This document shows, piece by piece, positions 18,218 through 26,113 of a DNA stretch of 64,000 nt; positions within the stretch are counted from its first letter, which is position 1; each line of letters opens with the position of its first letter. The notes beneath the pieces are model-generated. The model did no database searches. It saw only the letters and a program-made list of their open reading frames with translations, and had not been told where the DNA came from. This DNA comes from Pseudomonas floridensis. GTDB lineage: Bacteria; Pseudomonadota; Gammaproteobacteria; Pseudomonadales; Pseudomonadaceae. The position numbers and the translations under genes are program-made. The DNA lies in NCBI RefSeq assembly GCF_002087235.1, contig NZ_MUIO01000002.1, forward strand, positions 124,001 to 188,000, written 5' to 3'.

Positions 18218-19156
18218 ATGTTTCTGGTTTGCGGCGAAGCCCTGTTCGACATTTTTACCCGCGCTGACAAGGATGGCGCACTCAACAAGCTGGGGTTTGA
18301 CGCCATCGCTGGCGGCTCACCGTTCAACGTCGCCATTGGCTTGCGTCGGCTGGGCGCCGAAGCGGCCCTGTTCGCCGGTCTGTCCACCGATTACCTGGGC
18401 CGTCGCCTGCGCGCCGTGCTGGAGCAGGAACAGGTCAGCGCCGACCACCTTATCGATGTCGAAGCACCGACCACGCTGGCCATGGTGGCGGTAGGCGCAG
18501 ACGGCTCACCCACTTACAGTTTCCGGGGTGAAGGCTGTGCGGACCGGCAGTTGCGCCTGGAGCATCTGCCCCGGCTGGACGACACGGTTCACGGCATTCA
18601 TGTGGGGTCCTTTTCATTGGTGGTACAGCCGATTGCCGACACGCTGCTGGCTCTGGTTGCCCGCGAAAGCGGCCGGCGAATGATTTCACTGGACCCGAAC
18701 GTGCGGCTCAACCCGGCACCCGATATCCAGCGCTGGCGCAGCCAGATCGCCGCGTTCGCCGAGTATGCGCACTTGATCAAAGTCAGCGATGAAGACTTGC
18801 ACCTGTTGTACCCAGATCGGGACCCACAGCAGGTTGCCGAGGGCTGGCTGAACCGGCACACCCATCTGGTGATCGTGACCCGCGGCACCCAAGGCGCAAG
18901 TATCTTCACCCGCGAGCACGGCACCTGGTCGATACCGGCCAAGAGTGTGGTGACGGTCGATACGGTGGGTGCGGGCGATACGTTCCAGGCCGCGCTATTG
19001 ACCTTTCTCGGCGAGCGCCAACTGGACACGCCAAAAAGCCTGTCGAGCCTTTCAAAAGAAGTATTGAATGAAATGCTGGAGTTCGCCCTATCGGCGGCAG
19101 CGCTGACGTGTACCCGGGTAGGTCCGGATCTGCCTTATCGCGCTCAGCTGGGCTAA
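18218..19156 (+). CDS. mtlZ: Fructokinase (PfkB family)
   Basis: 312 residues of the ribokinase/PfkB family. The N-terminal GG motif appears in GGSPFNVAIGLRRLG and the C-terminal anion-hole and catalytic base in DTVGAGDTFQAALL. It phosphorylates the fructose released by mannitol dehydrogenase, feeding it to central metabolism. The ATG at 18218 has ACGGAG upstream, 25 bases after the mtlY stop. It is the last gene of the operon and is followed by a REP-like palindrome. Confidence 0.94.
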   Translation: MFLVCGEALFDIFTRADKDGALNKLGFDAIAGGSPFNVAIGLRRLGAEAALFAGLSTDYLGRRLRAVLEQEQVSADHLIDVEAPTTLAMVAVGADGSPTYSFRGEGCADRQLRLEHLPRLDDTVHGIHVGSFSLVVQPIADTLLALVARESGRRMISLDPNVRLNPAPDIQRWRSQIAAFAEYAHLIKVSDEDLHLLYPDRDPQQVAEGWLNRHTHLVIVTRGTQGASIFTREHGTWSIPAKSVVTVDTVGAGDTFQAALLTFLGERQLDTPKSLSSLSKEVLNEMLEFALSAAALTCTRVGPDLPYRAQLG

Positions 19157-19213
19157 AGAACGCCCGGTAAAAGAGCCCCACGAACAAGGCGCGCTGTCAC
19201 ACATATCAGTGGC

Positions 19214-19233
19214 AGCGGGCCTGCTCGCGAAAG
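19214..19233. repeat. Single REP-like palindrome
   Basis: The stretch contains a GCGGGC-CT-GCTCGC hairpin followed by GAA, resembling Pseudomonas repetitive extragenic palindromes. It lies between the convergent ends of mtlZ and the next gene, the usual location for such elements. Confidence 0.4.
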
Positions 19234-19254
19234 CGTCTGTGCATCAGAAAAGCG

Positions 19255-19809
19255 TCAGGCCAGCAATCCGGCTTTGATACCCCGGATACGCGTATTGATG
19301 TCATCCACAACATCATTCTGCTTGTCCTTGAGAGCATCCTGGACTTTCTGATCAATCGTCAACTGATCTTCAGGCGTCATTGCCGTGTACTGTTGCTGGC
19401 TGATGCCCGTGAGTTTTTCACGCACTTTCTCTTCGGCGGTCTGCTTCAGGGTGTCCATGAACTGCTGGACCGAACCTGTCGAAGCGCTACCGGCGGTACC
19501 AGCCCCGGTCGCCGAGCCGATGACACCGTTGTCGCGATCTGCCGTCTTCTCGGAAAGCGACGTGTCAGCGGCGCTCTTGAGATTGACCATCATCCGTGCG
19601 AACGACTCGTTGTAGCCGCCGTTGTTCTGCGTGTCGTCCGTGGACACAGCTGTGCCGGTGTGCGACGTAACCGGTAACGCCCCGTTGCCGAGACCCGCAG
19701 CGGCCATCGCGCCGAAGCTGTCTTGCGACACATCGCCCAGGCTCTTGCGGCCGACAGCTCCAACAGCACGGGAAACCAGCTGTTCGAGCCCAATGTTGCC
19801 AATGATCAT
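19255..19809 (-). CDS. Hypothetical Cys/Trp-free protein, harpin-like composition
   Basis: 184 residues, not recognised. It contains no Cys and no Trp, is rich in Gly, Ala, Ser, Thr, Asp and Gln, and has no signal peptide or membrane helix. The first half is low-complexity and Gly/Ser-rich. The last 70 residues look helical and charged (EEKVREKLTGISQQQY, MTPEDQLTIDQKVQDALK). A near-ideal AGGAGG sits 6 bases before the ATG and a sigma-54 promoter lies just upstream, so strong regulated expression is likely. The composition resembles harpins and other type III helper proteins, but no hrp box is present, so that idea is speculative. Confidence 0.85.
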   Translation of the reverse strand: MIIGNIGLEQLVSRAVGAVGRKSLGDVSQDSFGAMAAAGLGNGALPVTSHTGTAVSTDDTQNNGGYNESFARMMVNLKSAADTSLSEKTADRDNGVIGSATGAGTAGSASTGSVQQFMDTLKQTAEEKVREKLTGISQQQYTAMTPEDQLTIDQKVQDALKDKQNDVVDDINTRIRGIKAGLLA

Positions 19810-19845
19810 CTTTCACCTCCTGATGACGTGATGCACCTGTGCACC

Positions 19846-19861
19846 AGCAAAAGGGGTGCCA
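19846..19861 (-). promoter_or_regulatory. Sigma-54 (RpoN) promoter
   Basis: Read on the minus strand the site is TGGCACCCCTTTTGCT, matching TGGCACGNNNNTTGCW with one deviation and the required GG-to-GC spacing. Transcription would start near 19835, leaving a leader of about 25 bases that contains the ribosome-binding site of the 184-residue protein. An AAA+ enhancer-binding activator would be needed; none is encoded in this window. Confidence 0.75.
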
Positions 19862-19995
19862 ATTAGCCATATCCGCGTAAGCCCATGATTTTCCGAACGT
19901 TGCTACGTGACGACATTGACAGAAACATGACGCGTGACCCTTCGCGACGTCGAAACCGTCAATCGCGGCAAAGAGTTGCCGACAATCCGTCGCCG

Positions 19996-22881
19996 CTAGT
20001 GGGCGGTCTGGCCATGGCCAATCTGCAAATGCTCAAGCGGAACCGGCTCCGCGAAGTAATAGCCCTGGGCCTGGCCCGCGCCCATCTCGCGCAGCAGCTC
20101 CAGGGTCTGCTGGTCCTCCACGCCTTCGGCGACCACCGTCAGATCAAGAGACTCGGCCATGCGTACGATTGCCCGCACGATGGCCCGGCTGCGCACACTG
20201 GTGGTCAGTTCGAAGATGAACGACTTGTCGATCTTCAACCCGCTGAAGTGGTACTGATGCACGTAGCTGAGTGAGGAAAAGCCTGCACCGAAGTCATCCA
20301 GCACCACCGACATACCCTGATCCGCCAGTTGCTTCATGGACAGCCGCGCCTGTTCCGGCTCTGCGACGAGAGCGCCTTCGGTGAGTTCCAGGCACAGTCT
20401 GGCCGGCGCAACGCCCTTCTCCGCCAGCATCGCCAGCACCTCGCCCGCGAACGCCGGACGAGTGATGCTGTAGCTGGAGCAGTTCACATGGACCGGCGGC
20501 AGATGTGCATTGGCCGGATCGGCCAGAATCGCAATCACCTGCCTGAGCATGTACAGGTCCAGACGGCCAATCAGGCGCAGCCCTTCCAGCGCGGGTAGAA
20601 AGCGCTCGGGAGTGACGACCTCGCCATCAGGTTGCCGCCAGCGAATCAGCGCTTCCAGCGCCAGCAGCCTGCCGCTTTCCAGGCAGGTGATGGGCTGAAA
20701 ATAGGGAATCAGCTGATCCGTACGCTTAAGCGCGGTACGCAGGGCGCCTTCCTGATCCATCTGATCGGACATCTGCCGACGCAGCGCCTGGTTGAACACC
20801 GCACAGCCATCCCGTCCGCCGTTCTTGACGGTGTACATCGCCGTGTCGGCGTCGCGCAACAGGTCCGCCGGTTCCTTGTGAAACTGACCGTCTGCACCTA
20901 CGACGCCGATGCTGCAGGAGGTGAATACCGTGTGTTCGTCGATCACGAAAGGCGACTCGAACGCGGTCAGTATGCGCTGGGCGATCGCGACGCCCTCGCT
21001 CAATCGCGCCCCCATGCCCAGCACCGCAAACTCATCGCCTCCCAGGCGCGCCAGCAGGTCACCGTCGCGCATGCAACTGCGCAAACGCTGAGCCGCCTGA
21101 ACCAGCAACAGGTCTCCGCAGTGATGGCCGAGACTGTCATTGACGATCTTGAAGCGATCCAGGTCGATGAACATGACCGCCAATGAACGGCCATGATTAC
21201 AGAAGTCCTGCCAGGCCACCTGCAACTGCTGCTGCAAATGGCTGCGGTTGGGCAGTCCGGTCAGTGAATCGTGGACGTTTTCGTGCTGCAATCTCGCGTT
21301 GAGCTGGTCCAGCTCCCGGGTACGGTCAAGCACTCGCGCTTCCAGACGCAGGTTGGCGGTATGAATCGCCTCGGCGGCACTGCGGCGTGACAGCGCGGTA
21401 TCGATGTGGCGCGATACGAAGGTCAGCAACTCCTGATCACGCAGGGTGTAACTCACATGCCGCGAATAGCTCTGCACCACCAGAACACCGCGCACGTCTT
21501 CGGCTTCGAACAGCGGGATGCCCAGCCATGAGGTAGAGCGATTGATCTGGTTCTGCACTTCGATCTCGCCGACAGCCTCGAGCCTCAAAGCCTCTTCACT
21601 GTCAATCAGACAGGGGCAGCGCTGGCGTATTACGTATTCGGTGAACCCGCGTTGGCCACGCCGGGGCGCGGGCGGCTGCGTCAGGCGTTCGTCCACATAA
21701 TAGGGAAAGGTCACTTCGCCAGTCGAACTGTCGTAAAGCGCGATGTAGAAGTTGAGCGCTACCAGCAACTCACCGACGATTTCGTGCAGGCTCTGGAACA
21801 GCTCGTTCATGTCGCCAGGGCGACTGGAGAGTTCGGCAATCTGGAACAGCGCGCTCTGCAAATGCTCGGCGCGTTCGCGCTCGGCCACTTCCAGACGCAG
21901 GGCATCGTTGGCGGCGGACAACTGCTGGGTGCGCAGCAGCACCGTCTGCTCCAGATGGGCCCGATGCAGCAGCCTGTCCATCGCCATCGCCACGTGCCGG
22001 GACACGGCCGAGAACAGCGCCCTGTCCTGCACACTGTAGACACGGGAGACGTCGTAGACCTGCATCGCGACCATGCCGAACACTTCGTCCGACGCATTTT
22101 TCAGCGGTGCGCCCATCCAGAACTCCGGACGACGCCCCATGCAGGTGAACCGTCCAAGCGCTTCGGCCTCCGCGATGCCCGCAGCATCGACGAACATCGA
22201 CTCTCCCTGCGTCAGGACGTAGCCCGTCATGGAAATCCGGGAAGGATCAAGATACTCGAACGTCTCGGGTGCCATGGCTTCGTCGTCAAAACGGTCAATA
22301 TAGTAGGGGTAGGTGATCTTGCCGGAACGAGTGTCGTACAAGGCCAGGTAGAAGTTCTCGGCATCGATCAACGTACCGAGCTGCTGATGGATGCCATGCA
22401 GAAGCGTGCTGCGCTCATGGGTGGAACTGGCCAGAAAGCTGATTTCATACAGCACTCGCTGGGTATTCTGCGCTCTGGACAGGGCGGCGCTCTGCAACCG
22501 CGAACCCAGCCTGAGCGCCAGATCTCCCAGCGCCGGGTTGTCCTTTTCGGCCAGAGGTGCGAGCAGCCAGCCCAGCACTTCCTCGCCCCTGCCCGTCATC
22601 CAGCGATGAACCTGGCCGTGACTGCAGAACGTCTCGAAATGGTCAACGGGAATCTGCTCCGGCCAGTCGTGAGGAAAATCGCTTTGCCCCAGCAAGCGCT
22701 TCTGCTCACCGGCAACGTAGATGGCCCACGGTATATCGGGCAGTTGCAGGCGTGCTGCGGCCAGCAACTCGTCGATGGCCTGATGACTGGCATGCCGATC
22801 GCGACGATCCATCGAACCGGCGCATTCATCTGCGCTGCCAAACGATTGACGAACGCTGGGGGCCAGAGGAGGTACTGTCAT
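19996..22881 (-). CDS. GAF-GAF-GGDEF-EAL cyclic-di-GMP protein
   Basis: 961 residues with no membrane segments. Two GAF domains (about 150-310 and 345-500) are each followed by a short coiled coil. A diguanylate cyclase domain has an intact GGDEF motif in ARLGGDEFAVLG. A phosphodiesterase domain retains EALIRW, KIDKSFI and DDFGAGFSSLSY. Both active sites look intact, so it could make or break c-di-GMP depending on GAF ligands. The ATG at 22881 is followed by a 110-residue N-terminal region of unknown fold. It appears monocistronic and is divergent from the alcohol dehydrogenase. Confidence 0.93.
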   Translation of the reverse strand: MTVPPLAPSVRQSFGSADECAGSMDRRDRHASHQAIDELLAAARLQLPDIPWAIYVAGEQKRLLGQSDFPHDWPEQIPVDHFETFCSHGQVHRWMTGRGEEVLGWLLAPLAEKDNPALGDLALRLGSRLQSAALSRAQNTQRVLYEISFLASSTHERSTLLHGIHQQLGTLIDAENFYLALYDTRSGKITYPYYIDRFDDEAMAPETFEYLDPSRISMTGYVLTQGESMFVDAAGIAEAEALGRFTCMGRRPEFWMGAPLKNASDEVFGMVAMQVYDVSRVYSVQDRALFSAVSRHVAMAMDRLLHRAHLEQTVLLRTQQLSAANDALRLEVAERERAEHLQSALFQIAELSSRPGDMNELFQSLHEIVGELLVALNFYIALYDSSTGEVTFPYYVDERLTQPPAPRRGQRGFTEYVIRQRCPCLIDSEEALRLEAVGEIEVQNQINRSTSWLGIPLFEAEDVRGVLVVQSYSRHVSYTLRDQELLTFVSRHIDTALSRRSAAEAIHTANLRLEARVLDRTRELDQLNARLQHENVHDSLTGLPNRSHLQQQLQVAWQDFCNHGRSLAVMFIDLDRFKIVNDSLGHHCGDLLLVQAAQRLRSCMRDGDLLARLGGDEFAVLGMGARLSEGVAIAQRILTAFESPFVIDEHTVFTSCSIGVVGADGQFHKEPADLLRDADTAMYTVKNGGRDGCAVFNQALRRQMSDQMDQEGALRTALKRTDQLIPYFQPITCLESGRLLALEALIRWRQPDGEVVTPERFLPALEGLRLIGRLDLYMLRQVIAILADPANAHLPPVHVNCSSYSITRPAFAGEVLAMLAEKGVAPARLCLELTEGALVAEPEQARLSMKQLADQGMSVVLDDFGAGFSSLSYVHQYHFSGLKIDKSFIFELTTSVRSRAIVRAIVRMAESLDLTVVAEGVEDQQTLELLREMGAGQAQGYYFAEPVPLEHLQIGHGQTAH

Positions 22882-23154
22882 GTAAACACCAGATTCAGAA
22901 ACCGACGGCGAATATAATTGACGCCGCTGACCACAGGTGGAAAGTGCGCTGTCACATTATTGCAGTGATTGTACTGCAAGGATTGTACCTGCAAGCCCGC
23001 TCGTTGAATGCGTCGAATACATGCGTCACTGCGGCACTAAACCACGCCCACGCCGGTCAGAGAATGTTCCCGCAGGAGCAGGCAATATCAAGTTTTCAGC
23101 ACTATGCTGGCCTGCGGACTCTTCGCCAAACCCCCTACCGGACAGGTGATCGCA

Positions 23155-24219
23155 ATGGTCAAGACTTACAGCTATGCAGCCCAGACTGCCACCGAACGAC
23201 TCAAACCCTACCAATTCGAACGGCGCACGCCGGGCGTCGATGATGTGCAGATCGACATTCTCTACTGCGGTGTCTGTCACTCCGACCTGCACACTGCACG
23301 CAATGAGTGGCACAACACACTTTATCCATCGGTGCCGGGTCACGAGATTGTCGGCAAGGTCACGGCCGTTGGCAGTAACGTCAGCACATTCAAGGTCGGC
23401 GATCTGGCTGGCGTCGGCTGCATGGTCGACAGTTGTCAGAGCTGCGCCTCCTGCGACGACGGTGAAGAGCAGTACTGCGAAAACGGATTCACTGGCACGT
23501 ACAACGGGCCGGTATTCGGTGGTGAAAACACCTTCGGCGGTTACTCCGACACCATCGTCGTCAAGGAGAAGTTCGTGTTGCGCATTTCCCACAGTGACAA
23601 CCTGGCGGCGGTCGCGCCGCTGCTGTGTGCGGGCATTACCACTTACTCGCCACTGAATCACTGGAAAGTCGGCCCCGGCAAGAAGGTCGGCATCGTCGGA
23701 CTTGGTGGCCTGGGTCACATGGGTGTCAAGATCGCTCACGCGATGGGCGCTCATGTCGTGCTGTTCACCACGTCAGCCAGCAAACGCGAAGACGGTCGCC
23801 GCCTGGGAGCGGATGAAGTGGTGGTCTCCAAAAACCCTGATGAAATGGCCGCGCACGCCAACAGCCTGGATTTCATTCTCAACACCGTGGCCGCGCCACA
23901 TGATCTGGATGCCTTTCTGTCACTGCTCAAGCGTGACGGGACCATGACGCTGGTCGGCGCACCCGCCGAGCCACACCCGTCCCCGGCGGTGTTCAATCTG
24001 ATCTTCAAGCGCCGCAGCCTGGCTGGCTCATTGATCGGAGGCATTCAGGAAACCCAGGAAATGCTGGATTTCTGCGCACGGCACGGCATCGTATCGGACA
24101 TCGAAGAAATTGCCATGAAGGACATCAACGAAGCCTACGAGCGGATGCTCAAGGGCGACGTGAAATATCGTTTCGTGATCGACATGGCCACCCTCAAGCA
24201 GGAACGGCCTGCTGCCTGA
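23155..24219 (+). CDS. Zinc-dependent NAD(P) alcohol dehydrogenase (YahK/CAD-like)
   Basis: 354 residues of the medium-chain dehydrogenase family. Catalytic zinc ligands lie in YCGVCHSDLH and the GHE motif; the structural zinc is held by four Cys in CQSCASCDDGEEQYC. The Rossmann motif is GLGGLGHMG. It resembles cinnamyl-alcohol-dehydrogenase-type aldehyde reductases such as E. coli YahK, which reduce a broad range of aldehydes with NADPH. The ATG at 23155 with an upstream AGGTG is preferred over an earlier in-frame start at 23104. A hairpin follows the stop. Confidence 0.9.
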   Translation: MVKTYSYAAQTATERLKPYQFERRTPGVDDVQIDILYCGVCHSDLHTARNEWHNTLYPSVPGHEIVGKVTAVGSNVSTFKVGDLAGVGCMVDSCQSCASCDDGEEQYCENGFTGTYNGPVFGGENTFGGYSDTIVVKEKFVLRISHSDNLAAVAPLLCAGITTYSPLNHWKVGPGKKVGIVGLGGLGHMGVKIAHAMGAHVVLFTTSASKREDGRRLGADEVVVSKNPDEMAAHANSLDFILNTVAAPHDLDAFLSLLKRDGTMTLVGAPAEPHPSPAVFNLIFKRRSLAGSLIGGIQETQEMLDFCARHGIVSDIEEIAMKDINEAYERMLKGDVKYRFVIDMATLKQERPAA

Positions 24220-24527
24220 TCACCGCAACGGATCGGACTGGCTCCCCAGCCAGTCCGACTGTCCTGAAACAGCCAGCCCCCTGCCCCCTCTTTTCTACTG
24301 TCCACCTACGCAACAGAACGCGGCGCCTGCTGTGACTCGAGCCTGCGCACCTATAGCCCGCCTATTTCTGCGACAGCCGGAAACGCGGGCGAACGTCGCT
24401 GAACCTTTCGTCATATAGCTGCCTGCGGCACACGCAACTCGTCTCCGCGGCATTGACACGCACTTTTTTGGGGCGCGAAATAGTTACTTGATTGAAACGA
24501 CTTCATTCAAACAATGGAGAATTCCAC
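24220..24527. other. Intergenic region with hairpin and possible promoter
   Basis: The 308-base gap begins with the hairpin at 24234-24257. Near its right end a TTGACA at 24453-24458 lies about 75 bases before the next ATG with an A/T-rich GAAATA about 18 bases downstream, a plausible sigma-70 promoter for the small protein gene at 24528. I see no coding sequence in it. Confidence 0.4.
24234..24257 (+). terminator. Hairpin after the alcohol dehydrogenase gene
   Basis: A perfect 10-bp stem CGGACTGGCT / AGCCAGTCCG around a CCCC loop lies 15 bases after the stop codon. There is no T tract, so it may act as a weak terminator or an RNA 3'-end stabiliser. Confidence 0.5.
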
Positions 24528-24905
24528 ATGGCTAAGATCAAGGTTTTAGCGGGTGATTTTCTTCAAGGTGATGGGGAGTACCGCTCTGGCACCATTACCC
24601 TTGTAACCCCCCTCTTCCCCTGGCCTGGTATCAGCTTTAAACACAACGATATCAAGTCGGTGGAAATTGCCAGCCAGGCGTCCAGCATAAAAATGGATGG
24701 AGCAATTGGTTACGGCCTTGCAGGTGCCCTGATGCTGGGCCCTGTGGGCGCCGCCGCAGGCGTCATGCTCGCCGGAGAAGAAAAGGAAATCACCTTCATG
24801 ACCACCTTCAAGGATGGAAGAAAGTTGCTCGCTGCCACCGACGATAGAACCTACCAGAAGCTCGCCCAACATATTGCGACGCGAGAAATCGTAAGGCATC
24901 TCTAA
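24528..24905 (+). CDS. Small hypothetical protein with glycine-zipper-like segment
   Basis: 125 residues, not assigned to a family I can name. An N-terminal beta-rich part (AKIKVLAGDFLQGDGEYRSG, ISFKHNDIKSVEIA) is followed by a Gly/Ala-rich hydrophobic stretch (GYGLAGALMLGPVGAAAGVM, about residues 64-83). The C-terminal part again looks beta-rich, with FKDGRKLLAATDD. There is no signal peptide, so the segment may insert from the cytoplasmic side or pack as a helical hairpin. GGAG precedes the ATG at 24528. An 11-bp hairpin follows the stop. Confidence 0.8.
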   Translation: MAKIKVLAGDFLQGDGEYRSGTITLVTPLFPWPGISFKHNDIKSVEIASQASSIKMDGAIGYGLAGALMLGPVGAAAGVMLAGEEKEITFMTTFKDGRKLLAATDDRTYQKLAQHIATREIVRHL

Positions 24906-24913
24906 AAGCTCGC

Positions 24914-24944
24914 TTCGAAAGCCCGATCCCAAAGGGCTTTCGAA
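24914..24944 (+). terminator. Stem-loop after the small hypothetical gene
   Basis: An 11-bp perfect stem TTCGAAAGCCC / GGGCTTTCGAA encloses a 9-base loop, starting 8 bases after the stop codon. No poly-T follows; it probably defines the 3' end of the message. Confidence 0.5.
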
Positions 24945-25112
24945 CGCCCCTCACGTTCGTACCCCGGATGAAAAATGGCACTGATCGTGCTAGAAGTTTG
25001 AAAATGAACTTTTTATTACAATTTGGTGACTATCACTGGCTGCTTGCCGGTCTCAAGTTCATGAAGTCCTTGCAGATATTGAAGGTGAGGGACGCTTACC
25101 AGGTGGACGGGT

Positions 25113-25475
25113 ATGAAAGAACGAGCGACAGTCATCTGCAAGCGGGACGGAGAAGTCCTCTACGTGCGCAAACCGAAATCAAAATGGGCATTGCCAGGCG
25201 GCAAGGTCGAACCGGGTGAAACGCCGGCGCAAGCGGCCGTGCGTGAACTCAATGAAGAGACAGGCCTGGAAAATCTGGAGCTGCGCTATCTGGCGGAGTA
25301 CGAGAAGGACCGGGTGACCCACTACGTATTCATTACCGTAGTGCCAAAGTCCAGCGAGGCCAGACCGCAAAATGAGATAGCCGCCTGCAAGTGGCTTGCT
25401 CCAAAGAACGTCAGCGATCTGAAGGCAAGTACGGCGACCAAGTCCATCGTCAAATCATTCGCCCGTCAGGGCTGA
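25113..25475 (+). CDS. Nudix hydrolase
   Basis: 120 residues, a minimal Nudix domain. The complete Nudix box is present (residues about 30-52): GGKVEPGET, then RELNEETGL, supplying the metal-binding Glu residues. The N-terminus [20 protein letters not shown] forms the first strand. Substrate cannot be assigned; many similar small Pseudomonas enzymes hydrolyse nucleoside diphosphate derivatives. The ATG at 25113 follows GGTGGACGGGT. The gene ends before a strong bidirectional terminator. Confidence 0.88.
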   Translation: MKERATVICKRDGEVLYVRKPKSKWALPGGKVEPGETPAQAAVRELNEETGLENLELRYLAEYEKDRVTHYVFITVVPKSSEARPQNEIAACKWLAPKNVSDLKASTATKSIVKSFARQG

Positions 25476-25550
25476 GTCCCCCTATCGTCGGGCCACCGCC
25501 ATTGCGCTGGCCTTTGCGGTTCGACGCCTCAATCTGAAAACGCGCAGACA

Positions 25551-25585
25551 AAAAAGGGCGACCCTCTCGGGTCGCCCTTTTCTTA
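25551..25585. terminator. Bidirectional Rho-independent terminator
   Basis: A perfect GGGCGACCC / GGGTCGCCC stem with a TCTC loop is flanked by A5 on the left and TTTT on the right. It can end the Nudix message on the plus strand and the tRNA-Val transcript on the minus strand. Confidence 0.88.
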
Positions 25586-25609
25586 CCGCCCAGCAGAGCG
25601 GATTTTGTT

Positions 25610-25686
25610 TGGTAGGCGCGATTGGACTCGAACCAACGACCCCCACCATGTCAAGGTGGTGCTCTAACCAACTGAGCTACGTGCCT
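25610..25686 (-). tRNA. tRNA-Val (GAC)
   Basis: The minus strand gives a 77-base cloverleaf including encoded CCA. The D-arm is GCTCAGTTGGTTAGAGC, the anticodon loop TTGACAT has anticodon GAC, the T-arm contains GGTTCGAGTCC and the acceptor ends CGCGCCTACCA. The 5' acceptor strand AGGCACG pairs with CGCGCCT except for one A-C mismatch. It has its own promoter at 25700-25727 and ends at the terminator 25551-25585. Confidence 0.96.
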
Positions 25687-25699
25687 GCTGTGGGTCGGC

Positions 25700-25727
25700 A
25701 TTCTACGGATATTCAGATATGTGTCAA
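25700..25727 (-). promoter_or_regulatory. Sigma-70 promoter of the downstream tRNA-Val
   Basis: On the minus strand TTGACA is followed after 16 bases by TAGAAT, 14 bases before the tRNA 5' end. It is a near-consensus promoter followed by a GC-rich discriminator, as is usual for stable RNA genes. Confidence 0.85.
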
Positions 25728-25793
25728 TGGCTTTTTTTACAGTAACTGACTGAATATGCGAATTATTTGGCGGCTTGACAGCCGCCACACAAC

Positions 25794-25826
25794 AAAAAAA
25801 GGCGACCCTTCCGGATCGCCTTTTTC
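25794..25826 (-). terminator. Terminator of the upstream tRNA-Val transcript
   Basis: On the minus strand GGCGATCC-GGAA-GGGTCGCC (one G-U pair) is followed by seven T residues, about 28 bases after the tRNA 3' end. A second hairpin, GGCGGC around TTGACA, lies at about 25769-25787. Confidence 0.85.
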
Positions 25827-25853
25827 ATACCGCCCAGCAGAGCGGATTTTGTC

Positions 25854-25930
25854 TGGTAGGCGCGATTGGACTCGAACCAACGACCCCCACCATGTCAAGG
25901 TGGTGCTCTAACCAACTGAGCTACGTGCCT
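25854..25930 (-). tRNA. tRNA-Val (GAC)
   Basis: Sequence-identical to the tRNA at 25610-25686, including the encoded CCA, anticodon GAC and the single A-C mismatch in the acceptor stem. It is transcribed leftward from its own promoter at 25944-25971 and ends at the terminator at 25794-25826, so the two copies are separate transcription units. Confidence 0.96.
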
Positions 25931-25943
25931 GCTGTGGGTGTGC

Positions 25944-25971
25944 ATCCTACCGGCTTTGAATTTCATGTCAA
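25944..25971 (-). promoter_or_regulatory. Sigma-70 promoter of the upstream tRNA-Val
   Basis: On the minus strand TTGACA and TAGGAT are separated by 16 bases, with the -10 box ending 14 bases before the mature tRNA 5' end. The spacing and the GC-rich discriminator match the promoter of the other tRNA copy although the surrounding bases differ. Confidence 0.85.
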
Positions 25972-26113
25972 TCTGTTTTTATCGCTAACCCTATGAATTA
26001 AAGCCACTTTTATAAAAGTTGGTGCGATGAGTCTTTTGCACGGACGCTGGCAGAACGCAGGTATCTCGGGTAGCATCGGCGCAATCGTCAAGAATATTAA
26101 ACGGAGCTCCAGG

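Larger units (their letters stand above)
25584..25939. repeat. 112-bp direct duplication carrying tRNA-Val
   Basis: Bases 25584-25695 and 25828-25939 are identical except at one position (25609 T against 25853 C). Each copy contains a whole tRNA-Val gene plus about 26 bases downstream and 9 bases upstream. The promoters and terminators outside the block differ between copies, so the identity extends beyond the mature tRNA and probably reflects recent gene conversion or duplication. Confidence 0.9.

Noticed and set aside
19810..19990. Possible hrp box upstream of the harpin-like protein
   Set aside because: No GGAACC-N15/16-CCACNNA match on the minus strand; only the sigma-54 promoter is present.
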